From Ezakiella peruensis (GTDB taxonomy: Bacteria; Bacillota; Clostridia; Tissierellales; Peptoniphilaceae), in contig NZ_LT962469.1 of assembly GCF_900215725.1 (NCBI RefSeq), positions 721,365 to 785,364 on the forward strand: DNA of 64,000 nucleotides, in the 5' to 3' direction. Of this stretch, positions 1 through 9,479 are shown one piece after another. The position numbers and the translations under genes are program-made. Below the pieces are notes generated by a model that was given only the letters and a program-made list of their open reading frames with translations, did no database searches and was not told where the DNA came from. Each line of letters opens with the position of its first letter. Position 1 is the first letter of the stretch.

Positions 1-1
1 A

Positions 2-706
2 GACCCAGAAATTTTAGCAGAAATTTTACGTGGTGGTTATGACAAGATTATGGAAGCTAAGTGCTTGGTTGTTGGTGGACATACGGTTCAAGATGATGAG
101 CCAAAATATGGACTTAGTGTTAATGGTTTTTGTAAAAAAGAAGACTTAATTACTAATAGCGGTGCAAAAGTTGGCGATATACTAATTATGACCAAACCAA
201 TTGGTGCGGGTATTATCAATACGGCCATTAAGGGCGGAATTGCTAGCCAATCCGATATTGAAGAAGCCGTAAAGTCCATGAGCACCTTAAATGAATTTGG
301 ATTAAATGCTATAAGAAAAGGCGGAGGAGCAAATGCTCTTACTGATATAACAGGTTTTGGTATTGGTGGTCACTTAATAGAAATGATGGAGGGAGCAGAT
401 TTATCCTGCAACCTTTATGCTGATGATTTAAATGTTATGACTTCTGCCAGAACCTTTGCAAGCATGGGACTTGTTCCTAAGGGAGCTTACGATAATAAGA
501 AGTATTTCTCAAATCGCTATGAATCTTTATACACAGATACAACTGATGATTTGGTTTTTGATCCTGAGACAAGTGGTGGTCTTTTAATTGCAACGGAAGA
601 AAAAAATGTAAAAGAGATTTTGAAGGTTTTAGATGATTCACCATACAAGGGTTCTGTAATTGGTGAAGTAATACCTAAATCAGAAAAGAGGATTTATTTA
701 AAATAA
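2..706 (+). CDS. selD: Selenide, water dikinase (SelD), 5'-truncated by window edge
   Basis: Makes selenophosphate from selenide and ATP, the selenium donor for selenocysteine synthesis. The reading frame is already open at base 2 (DPEILAEILRGGYDK...), upstream of the first ATG at 50, so the window cuts the gene and about 234 C-terminal residues remain of a protein usually near 340. Visible AIRS/PurM-type signatures are GGHTVQDDEPKYGLSV, an ALTDITGFGIGGHL glycine-rich segment and the C-terminal DPETSGGLL motif. The N-terminal catalytic Cys/Sec region lies outside the window, so I cannot tell whether SelD is itself a selenoprotein here. It is followed 12 bp later by selA, in one operon with selB. 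Confidence 0.96.
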   Translation, partial: DPEILAEILRGGYDKIMEAKCLVVGGHTVQDDEPKYGLSVNGFCKKEDLITNSGAKVGDILIMTKPIGAGIINTAIKGGIASQSDIEEAVKSMSTLNEFGLNAIRKGGGANALTDITGFGIGGHLIEMMEGADLSCNLYADDLNVMTSARTFASMGLVPKGAYDNKKYFSNRYESLYTDTTDDLVFDPETSGGLLIATEEKNVKEILKVLDDSPYKGSVIGEVIPKSEKRIYLK

Positions 707-718
707 AAGGAGAGTTTA

Positions 719-2110
719 ATGTATAGGTTGATTCCAAAAATGGATGAGATTCTTGAAAATAATCAAGTAAAAAAATTAGTTGATCAATATTCAGTTGATT
801 TTGTTAAATCTATAATAAATGATAGACTTGATGGAATAAGGAATATGATCAAGGATAATAAAAGTGAGGATGAGATAAAATCTGAAATTAGAAATTTAGA
901 AGTAGATATTGTAAATGATTGCAACAACTATTTAGCTCCAAGACTTAGAAGGCTTGTAAACGCAACAGGAACAGTAATTCACACCAATCTAGGTAGGTCC
1001 GTTATAAGCGAGAGAATGGCGAAATCTTTAGTTGATATATTAACTCACTATTCTAATCTTGAGTACGATATTCATACTGGTAAACGAGGCTTAAGGTATA
1101 CCAATATCGAAGAGCTTATTACAAATATTACTGGTACAGAAGCTGCTTTGGTTGTTAATAACAACGCTGCTGCTGTATTTTTAGTCTTGTCTGAATTTGC
1201 TAAAGGTGGAGAGGCGATAATAAGTCGTGGTGAGCTAATTGAAATTGGTGGATCATTTAGAATTCCTGATGTAATGGAATTTAGTGGATGTAAACTTAAA
1301 GAAATTGGAACAACTAATAAAACTCATTTATATGATTACGAAAGAGCGATAAACGAAGATACAAGAGTTATCTTAAAAGTTCATACTTCTAACTACAAGG
1401 TAGTCGGTTTTACTGAAGGCGTATCTTCTACCGAACTAAAAGAGTTAGCCGATAAATATAATTTGCCATTAATAGAAGATTTAGGCAGTGGCGTTTTCGT
1501 AGATTTAGAAAAGTACGGATTGATGCATGAACCGACTGTAATGGATTCAATAAATGCTGAAATTGATATCATAACATTTAGTGGTGACAAACTTCTTGGT
1601 GGACCACAAGCCGGAATAATTGTCGGGAAGAAAAAATATATCGATGCTTTAAAAAAGAATCCTATGACCAGAGCTCTAAGAGTTGATAAAATGACTTTAA
1701 AACTTTTAGAAGAGGTTCTGAAAGAATATATCGATAAAGATAAAGCTAATGAGAATATTCCAACACTAAACATGCTTACTTTACCGATTGATAAATTAGA
1801 AAAAAGGTCCGCAGAAATTAAGGATAGGCTTGAGGCTTTAAAACTTGAAGGGCTGCAAGCTAATATTTGCGAGGATTATAGTGAAGTTGGCGGAGGAAGT
1901 CTTCCAACTGAGAAACTGCCAACATATGTAGTCCAAATTTCAATATCTAATATGTCCGAACATAAGATTGATGAATTTATGAGAAATTATAAGATTGGAA
2001 TTGTTGGACGTGTTAATGATGGCAAATATATTATAGACCCTAGAACATTATTGGATGATGATATTGAAATAATTTGTAATGCCTTTGAGGATATGAGGGA
2101 TAGGTTATGA
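719..2110 (+). CDS. selA: L-seryl-tRNA(Sec) selenium transferase (SelA)
   Basis: PLP-dependent enzyme that converts Ser-tRNA(Sec) to Sec-tRNA(Sec) with selenophosphate. The protein is 463 aa, normal for bacterial SelA. An N-terminal helical domain precedes the fold-type I core; RRLVNATGTVIHTNLGRS is the family's substrate-side motif and ITFSGDKLLGGPQAGI carries the Schiff-base lysine at about K291. AAGGAGAG precedes the ATG. Its stop overlaps the selB start (ATGA), which suggests translational coupling. The gene order selD-selA-selB is a complete Sec-insertion set apart from the tRNA gene selC, which I did not find in the window. Confidence 0.97.
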   Translation: MYRLIPKMDEILENNQVKKLVDQYSVDFVKSIINDRLDGIRNMIKDNKSEDEIKSEIRNLEVDIVNDCNNYLAPRLRRLVNATGTVIHTNLGRSVISERMAKSLVDILTHYSNLEYDIHTGKRGLRYTNIEELITNITGTEAALVVNNNAAAVFLVLSEFAKGGEAIISRGELIEIGGSFRIPDVMEFSGCKLKEIGTTNKTHLYDYERAINEDTRVILKVHTSNYKVVGFTEGVSSTELKELADKYNLPLIEDLGSGVFVDLEKYGLMHEPTVMDSINAEIDIITFSGDKLLGGPQAGIIVGKKKYIDALKKNPMTRALRVDKMTLKLLEEVLKEYIDKDKANENIPTLNMLTLPIDKLEKRSAEIKDRLEALKLEGLQANICEDYSEVGGGSLPTEKLPTYVVQISISNMSEHKIDEFMRNYKIGIVGRVNDGKYIIDPRTLLDDDIEIICNAFEDMRDRL

Positions 2111-3984
2111 AACATTTTATAATTGGGACCGCTGGTCACATTGACCATGGTAAGACGAGTTTAATTCGTGCCCTAACAGGCAGGAATACAGACAGGCTGG
2201 AGGAAGAGACCAGGAGAGGTATAACTATTGATTTAGGTTTTACCTATTATGATGATCCAAATACTGGAATAAGAGTTGGCATTATTGATGTTCCTGGCCA
2301 CGAAAAGTTTGTAACTAATATGCTATCTGGTGTTCATGGCATGGATATGGTTTTACTCGTAATAGCTGCAGATGAAGGCATCATGCCTCAAACAATTGAG
2401 CACATTAATATTTTAGATTTATTGGGAGTAAAAGAGGGAATCGTTGTAATAACAAAGTCTGATATGGTCGATAAAGATTGGCTAGAATTAGTTGTTGATG
2501 ATGTTAAAGACCAACTTTCGGAATCATTTTTAAAAGATTCACCAATGGTTGTAGTCAGTTCAAAGACTAATGAAGGTATTGACGAGCTTAAAGAAATGAT
2601 TTCGAAAAAATCTGAGCTCATAGAAGATATTACATCTGACTCTCCAGGCATTATTTCAATAGACAGGGTATTTGTCTTAAAAGGTATTGGCACAGTCATT
2701 ACGGGGACACAAATTGAAGGTACTTTTGAAGTAAATCAGGATATTTATATTTATCCGGAAAACATTGAAAGCAAGATTCGTTCAATTCAAGTTCATGGTG
2801 AGGATACAGATAAAAGTTATAGCTCTCAAAGAGTTGCTATAAATTTAAATAATGTCAAAAAAGACGATATTAGCAGAGGGTCTGTAATATCTGTTAAAGA
2901 TCACTTACTTGTAAGCAGGTTGATTGATGTTAAGCTGAAGGTATTAAAAGATTCCTTATTTACTGTAAAAAATAAATCTAGAGTTAGGTTTCATGTAGCA
3001 AGTAAGGAAACATTTGCCAGGGTCAATCTTTTGGATCGCGATGAATTAAAACCTGGAGAAGAATGCTATTGTCAATTACAACTAGAAGAAGAAATTGTTG
3101 CAAGAAGAGAAGATAAATTTATTATAAGATTTTTTAGTCCAGTAATTACTATAGGCGGCGGAGAAATTCTTGAAGTAAAGCCTAAGAGAAAACGTAGATT
3201 TAGAGAAGAAGGCATTAAATTACTTGAAGATAAAGCAGGTGAAGATTTATCTAAAACTGCTCTTGCTATAATAAAAGAGCATGGAAATGAAATAGAATTT
3301 GATATGTTTACAAAATCTCTAAATGTTAGTTCTGATGAATCAATCAAGCTTGTAGAAGAACTGGAAGATGATGGTTTGGTTGTTTTTGTTAATAATATAA
3401 TAGTCGCCAAAGATTACATTGTTCAAAAGACAAGTGATATTATAGAATATCTTGAAAAATTCCATGATAGCAATCCTCTAACGGTGGGAGTTTCTATTGA
3501 AGAGATTAGAGCGAGATTTTTTAAGGGTATTGAAGCAAAAAATCAAGATACCCTTATTCAGCTGATCATTAATGATTCTGAGATTGAAAGAGTGGGCAAT
3601 GTTATAAAATTAACTAAGTTTGTTCGTGAATATACCGAAGCTCAAAATAAGCAAATTGATTCTATAAAAGAACTGATGTCTAAAGAATATAGGACTTATA
3701 AAAAAGATGAACTGGGAGTTGGAATGGATTTAATTGCCGCCATTATTTTCGACAAAATATTAGTAGAATTAGATGGAGAAGTTTTATTATATTCTGATCT
3801 TTTAAAAGCTCAGGATGATCTAGTAAAATTATTCAATAGCAATGAAAAGATCGATGTAAAGATGCTGCGTGATGCACTTGATACAAATAGGAAGACAGCT
3901 GTAGCTTTATTGGAATATTTTGATTCAAAGAAGGTTACAAAAAGAGTTGGAGATGAAAGAATTCTTCTAAAGAAGGGGGTATAG
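2107..3984 (+). CDS. selB: Selenocysteine-specific translation elongation factor (SelB)
   Basis: GTPase that carries Sec-tRNA(Sec) to UGA codons marked by a SECIS hairpin. At 625 aa it has the standard length. The P-loop GHIDHGKTS lies at about residues 10-18, DVPGHE is the G3 motif and TKSD the G4 motif, so the GTPase looks active. EF-Tu-like beta-barrel domains follow, and the last 200 residues are the winged-helix repeats that bind mRNA SECIS elements. The ATG overlaps the selA stop by 4 bp. The response regulator gene begins 2 bp after the stop, so the regulator and the following fusion-protein gene are probably on the same transcript. Confidence 0.97.
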   Translation: MKHFIIGTAGHIDHGKTSLIRALTGRNTDRLEEETRRGITIDLGFTYYDDPNTGIRVGIIDVPGHEKFVTNMLSGVHGMDMVLLVIAADEGIMPQTIEHINILDLLGVKEGIVVITKSDMVDKDWLELVVDDVKDQLSESFLKDSPMVVVSSKTNEGIDELKEMISKKSELIEDITSDSPGIISIDRVFVLKGIGTVITGTQIEGTFEVNQDIYIYPENIESKIRSIQVHGEDTDKSYSSQRVAINLNNVKKDDISRGSVISVKDHLLVSRLIDVKLKVLKDSLFTVKNKSRVRFHVASKETFARVNLLDRDELKPGEECYCQLQLEEEIVARREDKFIIRFFSPVITIGGGEILEVKPKRKRRFREEGIKLLEDKAGEDLSKTALAIIKEHGNEIEFDMFTKSLNVSSDESIKLVEELEDDGLVVFVNNIIVAKDYIVQKTSDIIEYLEKFHDSNPLTVGVSIEEIRARFFKGIEAKNQDTLIQLIINDSEIERVGNVIKLTKFVREYTEAQNKQIDSIKELMSKEYRTYKKDELGVGMDLIAAIIFDKILVELDGEVLLYSDLLKAQDDLVKLFNSNEKIDVKMLRDALDTNRKTAVALLEYFDSKKVTKRVGDERILLKKGV

Positions 3985-3986
3985 AT

Positions 3987-4694
3987 TTGAGGATTTTAAT
4001 AGTTGATAATGATATTATATCTAGTACAAATCTTCAATATTCATTGACTCAGGATAATTACACTGTTGATTTATCTGCTTCCTTTAAAGAGGCTAAGCAT
4101 AGGCTTTCAATTAATACTTTTGATATGATTCTTTTGGAGCCTGAAACTGATGGTTCTTCTGATTTAGTAATGGTGCAAAAAATAAGATCATTAACGGACA
4201 TTCCAATTTTAGTAACAACTAAAAATAAAGATGAGATAAACAAAATCTTAGCTTTTGAATATGGTGCTGATGATTATTTAGTAAAGCCATTTAATATTTT
4301 GGAATTAAAAGTGAGGATTAAAGCCATCTTAAGAAGAGTTAAGAGTGCTGATATAAATAATGATAAAGATATTACATTTGGCAATTATCGTCTAAGAACA
4401 GTTGGTAGGACGCTTGTAAGAGGAGACGAGGTTGTAAGTTTAACAGGAAAAGAGTTTGACTTATTGTATGTCCTTTCTTCAAAAGCTGGTACTGTCTATT
4501 CTAGAGAAGATCTAATGACAGAAGTGTGGGGATATCAATACTTTGGTGATTTGCGAAGCATTGATGTTCATATTAGAAGACTGAGAGAAAAAATCGAAGA
4601 AGATAGCAAAAATCCTCAGTATATTAAAACAAAATGGGGAATTGGTTACTATTTTGATAATGATAATGCAGAGGAAAACAATGAAAATAAATAG
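3987..4694 (+). CDS. Orphan OmpR/PhoB-type response regulator with atypical receiver
   Basis: 235 aa: receiver domain (1-115) plus an OmpR-type winged helix (about 130-225, with DLRSIDVHIRRLREKI as recognition helix region and the C-terminal YxxxKWGIGYYF hairpin). The start is TTG at 3987, right after selB. The receiver is unusual. The phospho-acceptor position after strand 3 reads ILLE (E51) instead of D, and the acidic pair reads VDND (D7, N8) instead of DD. T77 and K100 (LVKPF) are kept. Glu at the acceptor site can mimic phosphorylation, so the regulator may work without a kinase; this is inference. No histidine kinase is adjacent. The next gene starts 14 bp inside its 3' end, pointing to coupled translation. 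Confidence 0.9.
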   Translation: MRILIVDNDIISSTNLQYSLTQDNYTVDLSASFKEAKHRLSINTFDMILLEPETDGSSDLVMVQKIRSLTDIPILVTTKNKDEINKILAFEYGADDYLVKPFNILELKVRIKAILRRVKSADINNDKDITFGNYRLRTVGRTLVRGDEVVSLTGKEFDLLYVLSSKAGTVYSREDLMTEVWGYQYFGDLRSIDVHIRRLREKIEEDSKNPQYIKTKWGIGYYFDNDNAEENNENK

Positions 4695-6630
4695 GCTTAG
4701 AGAACTTATATTGTTATTTGTATTAATCTTAGGCTTCAGTACTGCTTATGCTGAAGAGGTTGATTATACAGGTTATGACAAATATTTAAAGAGATTAGAT
4801 GTAGAAAGTGAATATAAGGGTATTTCAAAAGATAATTCTATAATACTACTACAGGTTGATAGGCTTACTAACGCTTATATTAACAAGAAATACAATGATG
4901 TTGAAATCTTGCCTAATATTAATAAATTATTAAAGGAAGAAAATGGAATTTTTTCTTTTGATAATTTTTACGAAAGCTCATTACCTGCAAGTAATGAAAG
5001 TGAATTTTCTGTTTTAAATTCACTTTATCCACATCCAAACACAGATAGTCTTGAAAGAAATTTAAGCAAGAAAACAAGAGAGCTTCCAAAAATTTTAGCT
5101 GAGGATGGCTATAATACAAAGTATTTGTTTGCAAATAAATTGTATTCTCCTAAAAAGATAGAAATTGCAAAATCACAAGGTTTTAAAGATATATATTATT
5201 TTGGTTCATATAATGAGAAGCTTTTTGATAGGATAATGAGCTCTGTTGAAGAAAATAAAAACTTTATATATGCTTTGACAGATTCATCTTCTTATTATGA
5301 AGCTAACGATGAATTTAAATTACAAGTTAAGAACGATTTAGCATCAGATATCTTGTATTTAAATTATATGGATAAAAAGATTGGAGAACTTCTTAATTTA
5401 ATTGAAGAGAAAAATAAAGATGTTACTTTAATAATATATGGAGCTAATGGTAGACCTATATATAACTCCAAGGGTTCTGAAGGAAAAATAAATAATACAA
5501 TTGAGAGCTTAAATGTACCACTTATTGTAAGGACTAATTCGAGTGTTAAATCAAAAGTCTTTAATCATAGATGCTCTGAGATAGATATAATGCCGAGTAT
5601 ATTACACCTTATTGGATCAAATAAAAACACATACCCAATGATGGGGCAGGTTTTATTTAATCCAAATCTAGGGAAAAGAGATATTTATTTTCAGAATAAA
5701 CTATCAAAGGGCTCATTTTTGAGTGATAATATACTATTTGTTGTAAATAAACCAAACTTTAAATATCAAGCCTTTGATCTTGCTGAGAATAAGGCCATTG
5801 ATCCAAAAGAATACTTGGCGAAGTCTCAAAATGCTATTAGTCAAATTGATTTTTCAAATGGTTTGTGTGATTTAGATATAATGGAAGAGCTTTTATCTAA
5901 TTACAGAAAAAAACATCAAATGAGTTTGCCTTCAGATAAGTCAATTATGCATGCAGGAGGAGAGATTGCTGGACTTGGATATTCAAATATGAAGGAGTCC
6001 TTGGATTACAATTACAATAAGGGGAAAAGATTTTTTGAAGTTGATTTTGAAAAAACTAAAGATGGAAAGTATGTTTGCATTCACTCTTGGGATGGTTTTT
6101 TAAAGAAATTTTTTGATGTTGATCCTATTAAAGGGGAAAAAAATAATTATCTACCTTTTTCATATAGCGATTTTATGAATTTCAAAGAGGTTCACGGTTA
6201 TAAGCAAATGGATGTGAAGGATGTAACTAATTGGCTAAACACTCATAAGGATGCCTATATAATTACTGATTGCAAGGGAGATAATAAAGAGCTCATTCAA
6301 GAGATAATTAATTCCGGTTTTAAAGATTTAGATAGGATTATTATTCAAATATATAAAGCTAATGAATATGATTATGTATACAATAAAGGTTTTAAAAATA
6401 TCATATATACTTTATATAGAAGAGATGTATCAGACCAAACTGTGATTGATTTTGCAAAAAGTAAAAAGATTTTTGCTATAACAATGAATGAAGAAAAATA
6501 TAAAACGGGTATTGGAAAGAAATTGATCGACAACAATATAAAGGTGTTTGTTCATACAGTAAACTATCTAGAAGATGCAAATAAACTCCTAAATGAGGGA
6601 GTAAAAATGATTTATACGGATACTTTATAA
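4681..6630 (+). CDS. Secreted LtaS-like (degenerate) / GDPD-like fusion protein
   Basis: 649 aa from the ATG at 4681, which has GAGGAAA upstream and gives a clean signal peptide (positive n-region, hydrophobic 9-23, AYA cleavage at about 24). Residues about 50-340 match the extracellular domain of lipoteichoic acid synthases (FDNFYESS, NSLYPHP, EIDIMPSILHLIG). The catalytic residues are altered: metal Glu to D60, nucleophile Thr to S104 (PASNESEF against GKTSDxEF), and the metal pair in YGDHG to YGANG (A255, N256). Residues about 420-649 form a GDPD/PI-PLC-like barrel with H424 (MHAGGE), FFEVDFE and a later HSWDG; the Arg of the usual HRG motif is missing. The role is unknown. A cell-envelope function, perhaps teichoic-acid or glycerophosphate binding, is inference. 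Confidence 0.8.
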   Translation: MKINRLRELILLFVLILGFSTAYAEEVDYTGYDKYLKRLDVESEYKGISKDNSIILLQVDRLTNAYINKKYNDVEILPNINKLLKEENGIFSFDNFYESSLPASNESEFSVLNSLYPHPNTDSLERNLSKKTRELPKILAEDGYNTKYLFANKLYSPKKIEIAKSQGFKDIYYFGSYNEKLFDRIMSSVEENKNFIYALTDSSSYYEANDEFKLQVKNDLASDILYLNYMDKKIGELLNLIEEKNKDVTLIIYGANGRPIYNSKGSEGKINNTIESLNVPLIVRTNSSVKSKVFNHRCSEIDIMPSILHLIGSNKNTYPMMGQVLFNPNLGKRDIYFQNKLSKGSFLSDNILFVVNKPNFKYQAFDLAENKAIDPKEYLAKSQNAISQIDFSNGLCDLDIMEELLSNYRKKHQMSLPSDKSIMHAGGEIAGLGYSNMKESLDYNYNKGKRFFEVDFEKTKDGKYVCIHSWDGFLKKFFDVDPIKGEKNNYLPFSYSDFMNFKEVHGYKQMDVKDVTNWLNTHKDAYIITDCKGDNKELIQEIINSGFKDLDRIIIQIYKANEYDYVYNKGFKNIIYTLYRRDVSDQTVIDFAKSKKIFAITMNEEKYKTGIGKKLIDNNIKVFVHTVNYLEDANKLLNEGVKMIYTDTL

Positions 6631-6633
6631 ATA

Positions 6634-6667
6634 AAAAGCCACAAAATTAATTTTTTGTGGCTTTTAT
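6634..6667 (+). terminator. Rho-independent terminator
   Basis: A 13-bp perfect stem pairs 6634-6646 (AAAAGCCACAAAA) with 6653-6665 (TTTTGTGGCTTTT). It ends the selD-to-fusion-protein operon and separates it from the Ca2+ ATPase gene. Confidence 0.9.
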
Positions 6668-6718
6668 TGATTTAAATATATCTATAAATGGTATCAATAT
6701 GTAGATAAGGAGGGTAAT

Positions 6719-9394
6719 ATGTATCACAATCAAAGGTCTATTGATGTTCTAAAAGAGTTTGATTCTATGGCATCTGATGGCTTAAGCACTGTAGAAGCCA
6801 AGGAAAGATTAGAAAAATATGGCTTAAATGAATTTCAAGACAAAAAAAGAAAGACTTTTCTCCAAAAATTTATTGATCAGTTTAAAGATTTTATGATCAT
6901 TATACTTATTGTTGCGGCTATTATTTCTATTGCTGCTGGAGAAAGAGTGGATGCAATTGTTATTTTAGCAATTGTAATATTAAATGCTTTTCTTTCAATT
7001 TATCAAGAAGGTCAAGCAGAAAAATCTCTAGAAAGTTTAAAACAAATGAGTGCACCTGAGGCTAAGGTAATAAGGGATGGTAAAAAAACAGTGGTTCCTG
7101 CTAGAGAATTAGTTCCAGGTGATATTGTTATCTTAGAAGCTGGTGATATTATTCCAGCGGACTTAAGATTATTTACTTCAAGTAACTTGAAAGTGGATGA
7201 ATCAAGTCTAACCGGAGAGAGCGTTGCAGTTGAAAAAAACTCAGAAGCTATTTTAGATAACAATGCAACACTTGGTGATAGGGTAAATATGGCTTATATG
7301 TCTACAATTGTAACTTACGGAAGAGGTAAGGGTGTTGTAGTAGGTACAAGTCATGACACTGAAATCGGAAAGATTGCAACTATGATTGAAGAGATAGAAG
7401 ATGATTTAACACCTCTTCAAAATAAGCTGGATAAGCTTGGCAAGAAACTTGGAATATTAACAATTATTATTTGTGCAATTGTGTTTGCCCTAGGCTTAAT
7501 TCAAAAACGTGAAGTTATTGATATGCTGCTTGTATCTGTTTCACTTGCTGTTGCGGCTATACCTGAAGGATTACCTGCTATAGTAACAATTGTACTTGCA
7601 ATTGGAATGGGCAGGATGGTAAAGAAAAATGCAATAGTTAAAAAACTTCTAGCCGTAGAAACTCTAGGAAGTACAACCTATATTTGCTCTGATAAAACAG
7701 GAACCCTTACACAAAATGAAATGACGGTAAAAAAAGTTTACTCAGACGGCAAATATTATGATGTCACCGGCACTGGTTATGAACCAGAAGGACAAATTTT
7801 AAATAAGGGGAATGAGCTAACTCATGATGAGCTAAACAATTTAAAAGCTCTTTTATATGCATGTATATTAAATAATGACGCAAATTTATTAGAGAATAAT
7901 AATGTATACACAATTATGGGCGACCCAACTGAAGGTGCTCTAATAACTTTTGCTGGCAAAGCAGGATTTTTAGAAGATGAAGTTGAAGCCGAACAACCTA
8001 GAATTGATGAAATTCCTTTTGACTCAGATAGAAAGATGATGTCTACTTTCCATGAAGTTGATAATAGGGTTATTCAATATACAAAAGGTGCACCAGATAT
8101 AGTTTTATCTAATTGTAGATATATTTATATAGATGGAGAGTTTAAAGAAATAACTGATGAACAAATAGCAGATATTCTTAAAGCCAACTCAACTTTTGCT
8201 TCTGATGCACTTAGAGTACTCGGTTTTGCAATCAAGATTTTTGATAAAGATGATTTTAAAAACACTGATAAAAATGAAGAAGATCTAATTTTTATTGGAT
8301 TAACAGGTATGATTGATCCACCAAGGACAGAGGCAATGCAGGCTATAAAAGAATGTAAAAGAGCTGGGATTCATACAGTTATGATAACTGGTGACCACAG
8401 AGAGACTGCTTTCCAAATTGCTAAAGAACTTGGAATCTGTGAAAATCATAATGAAACAATTTCTGGCTCTGAATTGTCTACAATTGCAGATTCAGAATAC
8501 AATGAATTAGTTAAGAAAATTAAGGTATATTCACGCGTAAGTCCAGAGCAAAAAGTTAAAATAGTTAATGCTTTAAGGGAAAATGGAGAAATTGTTGCCA
8601 TGACAGGCGACGGTGTTAACGATGCTCTTGCAATTAAGAGAGCGGATATTGGTATATCTATGGGAATAACTGGAACGGACGTTGCAAAAAATACAGCTGA
8701 TATGGTTCTTACTGATGATAATTTCGCAAGTATTGTAAATGCAGTTGAAGAAGGTAGAATCATATTTGCCAATATACAAAAGTTTGTTGCATTTTTACTA
8801 TCATGCAATATTGGTGAAATTTTAATTGTATTTTTCGCCATGCTTTTAGGCATGGAAGAGCCATTAAAACCTATTCACCTATTGTGGTTAAACTTAGTTA
8901 CTGATTCACTTCCTGCATTAGCTTTAGGTGTGGAGCCAGGAGAACCTGGAATTATGGATGAAAAACCAAGATCAAAGGATGATCCAATTATTACTAAAAA
9001 AATGGGTGTAGCAATTGTACTTCAATCTTTAGCAATTACAGTCGCTTCACTCTTAGCATTTTATTATGCAAGAAAACTTTATCCAGACTCAATTACTCAT
9101 GCAAGGACAATTGTATTTGCAACTTTGATAACTAGTGAATTGCTTAGAGCATTTTCAAGTAGATCTTTTGATAGACCAATTTGGAAAATTGGAATTAAAT
9201 CAAATATGAAAATGGTATATGCTATTTTAATAAGTTTTTTAATGTTAATAGCAGTATTATATATTCCATTCCTTCATGATATATTTGATACCTTCCAACT
9301 AGGATTTAAGGATTGGGAGATTGTATTATCGTTTGCTTTTATTCCATTTATAATTGGAGAATTGGTTAAGCTAGTTAGAAATGTTAAACAATAG
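6719..9394 (+). CDS. P2-type calcium-transporting ATPase
   Basis: 891-aa cation pump of the SERCA/PMR1 type in the cytoplasmic membrane, expected to export Ca2+ with ATP. It shows the full P-type order: N-terminal cation-ATPase domain, TGES actuator motif (SSLTGESVAVE), M4 ion-site motif AAIPEGLPA, phosphorylation site CSDKTGTLTQN (about D325), KGAPD nucleotide-binding motif, hinge TGDGVNDALAIKRADIG, and the M6 motif NLVTDSLPALALG typical of Ca2+ pumps. GGAGGGTAAT precedes the ATG. It lies alone between two terminators, so it is probably monocistronic. Specificity for Ca2+ rather than Mn2+ is from family knowledge. Confidence 0.94.
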   Translation: MYHNQRSIDVLKEFDSMASDGLSTVEAKERLEKYGLNEFQDKKRKTFLQKFIDQFKDFMIIILIVAAIISIAAGERVDAIVILAIVILNAFLSIYQEGQAEKSLESLKQMSAPEAKVIRDGKKTVVPARELVPGDIVILEAGDIIPADLRLFTSSNLKVDESSLTGESVAVEKNSEAILDNNATLGDRVNMAYMSTIVTYGRGKGVVVGTSHDTEIGKIATMIEEIEDDLTPLQNKLDKLGKKLGILTIIICAIVFALGLIQKREVIDMLLVSVSLAVAAIPEGLPAIVTIVLAIGMGRMVKKNAIVKKLLAVETLGSTTYICSDKTGTLTQNEMTVKKVYSDGKYYDVTGTGYEPEGQILNKGNELTHDELNNLKALLYACILNNDANLLENNNVYTIMGDPTEGALITFAGKAGFLEDEVEAEQPRIDEIPFDSDRKMMSTFHEVDNRVIQYTKGAPDIVLSNCRYIYIDGEFKEITDEQIADILKANSTFASDALRVLGFAIKIFDKDDFKNTDKNEEDLIFIGLTGMIDPPRTEAMQAIKECKRAGIHTVMITGDHRETAFQIAKELGICENHNETISGSELSTIADSEYNELVKKIKVYSRVSPEQKVKIVNALRENGEIVAMTGDGVNDALAIKRADIGISMGITGTDVAKNTADMVLTDDNFASIVNAVEEGRIIFANIQKFVAFLLSCNIGEILIVFFAMLLGMEEPLKPIHLLWLNLVTDSLPALALGVEPGEPGIMDEKPRSKDDPIITKKMGVAIVLQSLAITVASLLAFYYARKLYPDSITHARTIVFATLITSELLRAFSSRSFDRPIWKIGIKSNMKMVYAILISFLMLIAVLYIPFLHDIFDTFQLGFKDWEIVLSFAFIPFIIGELVKLVRNVKQ

Positions 9395-9415
9395 TAATAT
9401 AAATATTAAAATAAT

Positions 9416-9464
9416 ACAACAAATTGCTTTCGGTGCATATTCTTGCCAGTGAAAGCAGTTGTTA
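9416..9464 (+). ncRNA. Unassigned hairpin downstream of the Ca2+ ATPase gene
   Basis: About ten bases of GAAAGCAGTTGTT (9451-9463) pair with 9422-9431 (AATTGCTTTC side), including one G-U pair, across a 19-nt loop. The loop starts with GG and ends near CC, so it could be partly structured. The terminator at 9480-9507 follows 16 bp later. I do not recognise a known riboswitch class. It may be a 3' stabilising hairpin or a small RNA. Confidence 0.4.
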
Positions 9465-9479
9465 AATAATCTTAACAAA

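Noticed and set aside
1-4000. A selC tRNA gene or a SECIS-containing selenoprotein gene near selDAB
   Set aside because: No 95-nt tRNA-like fold with a TCA anticodon was visible, and I could not find a gene interrupted by an in-frame TGA with a convincing hairpin.
8446-8853. Long open frame on the opposite strand of the Ca2+ ATPase gene
   Set aside because: It mirrors the codons of a strongly conserved P-type ATPase core and has no ribosome binding site; similar shadows lie opposite selA, recN, ftsK and pnp.
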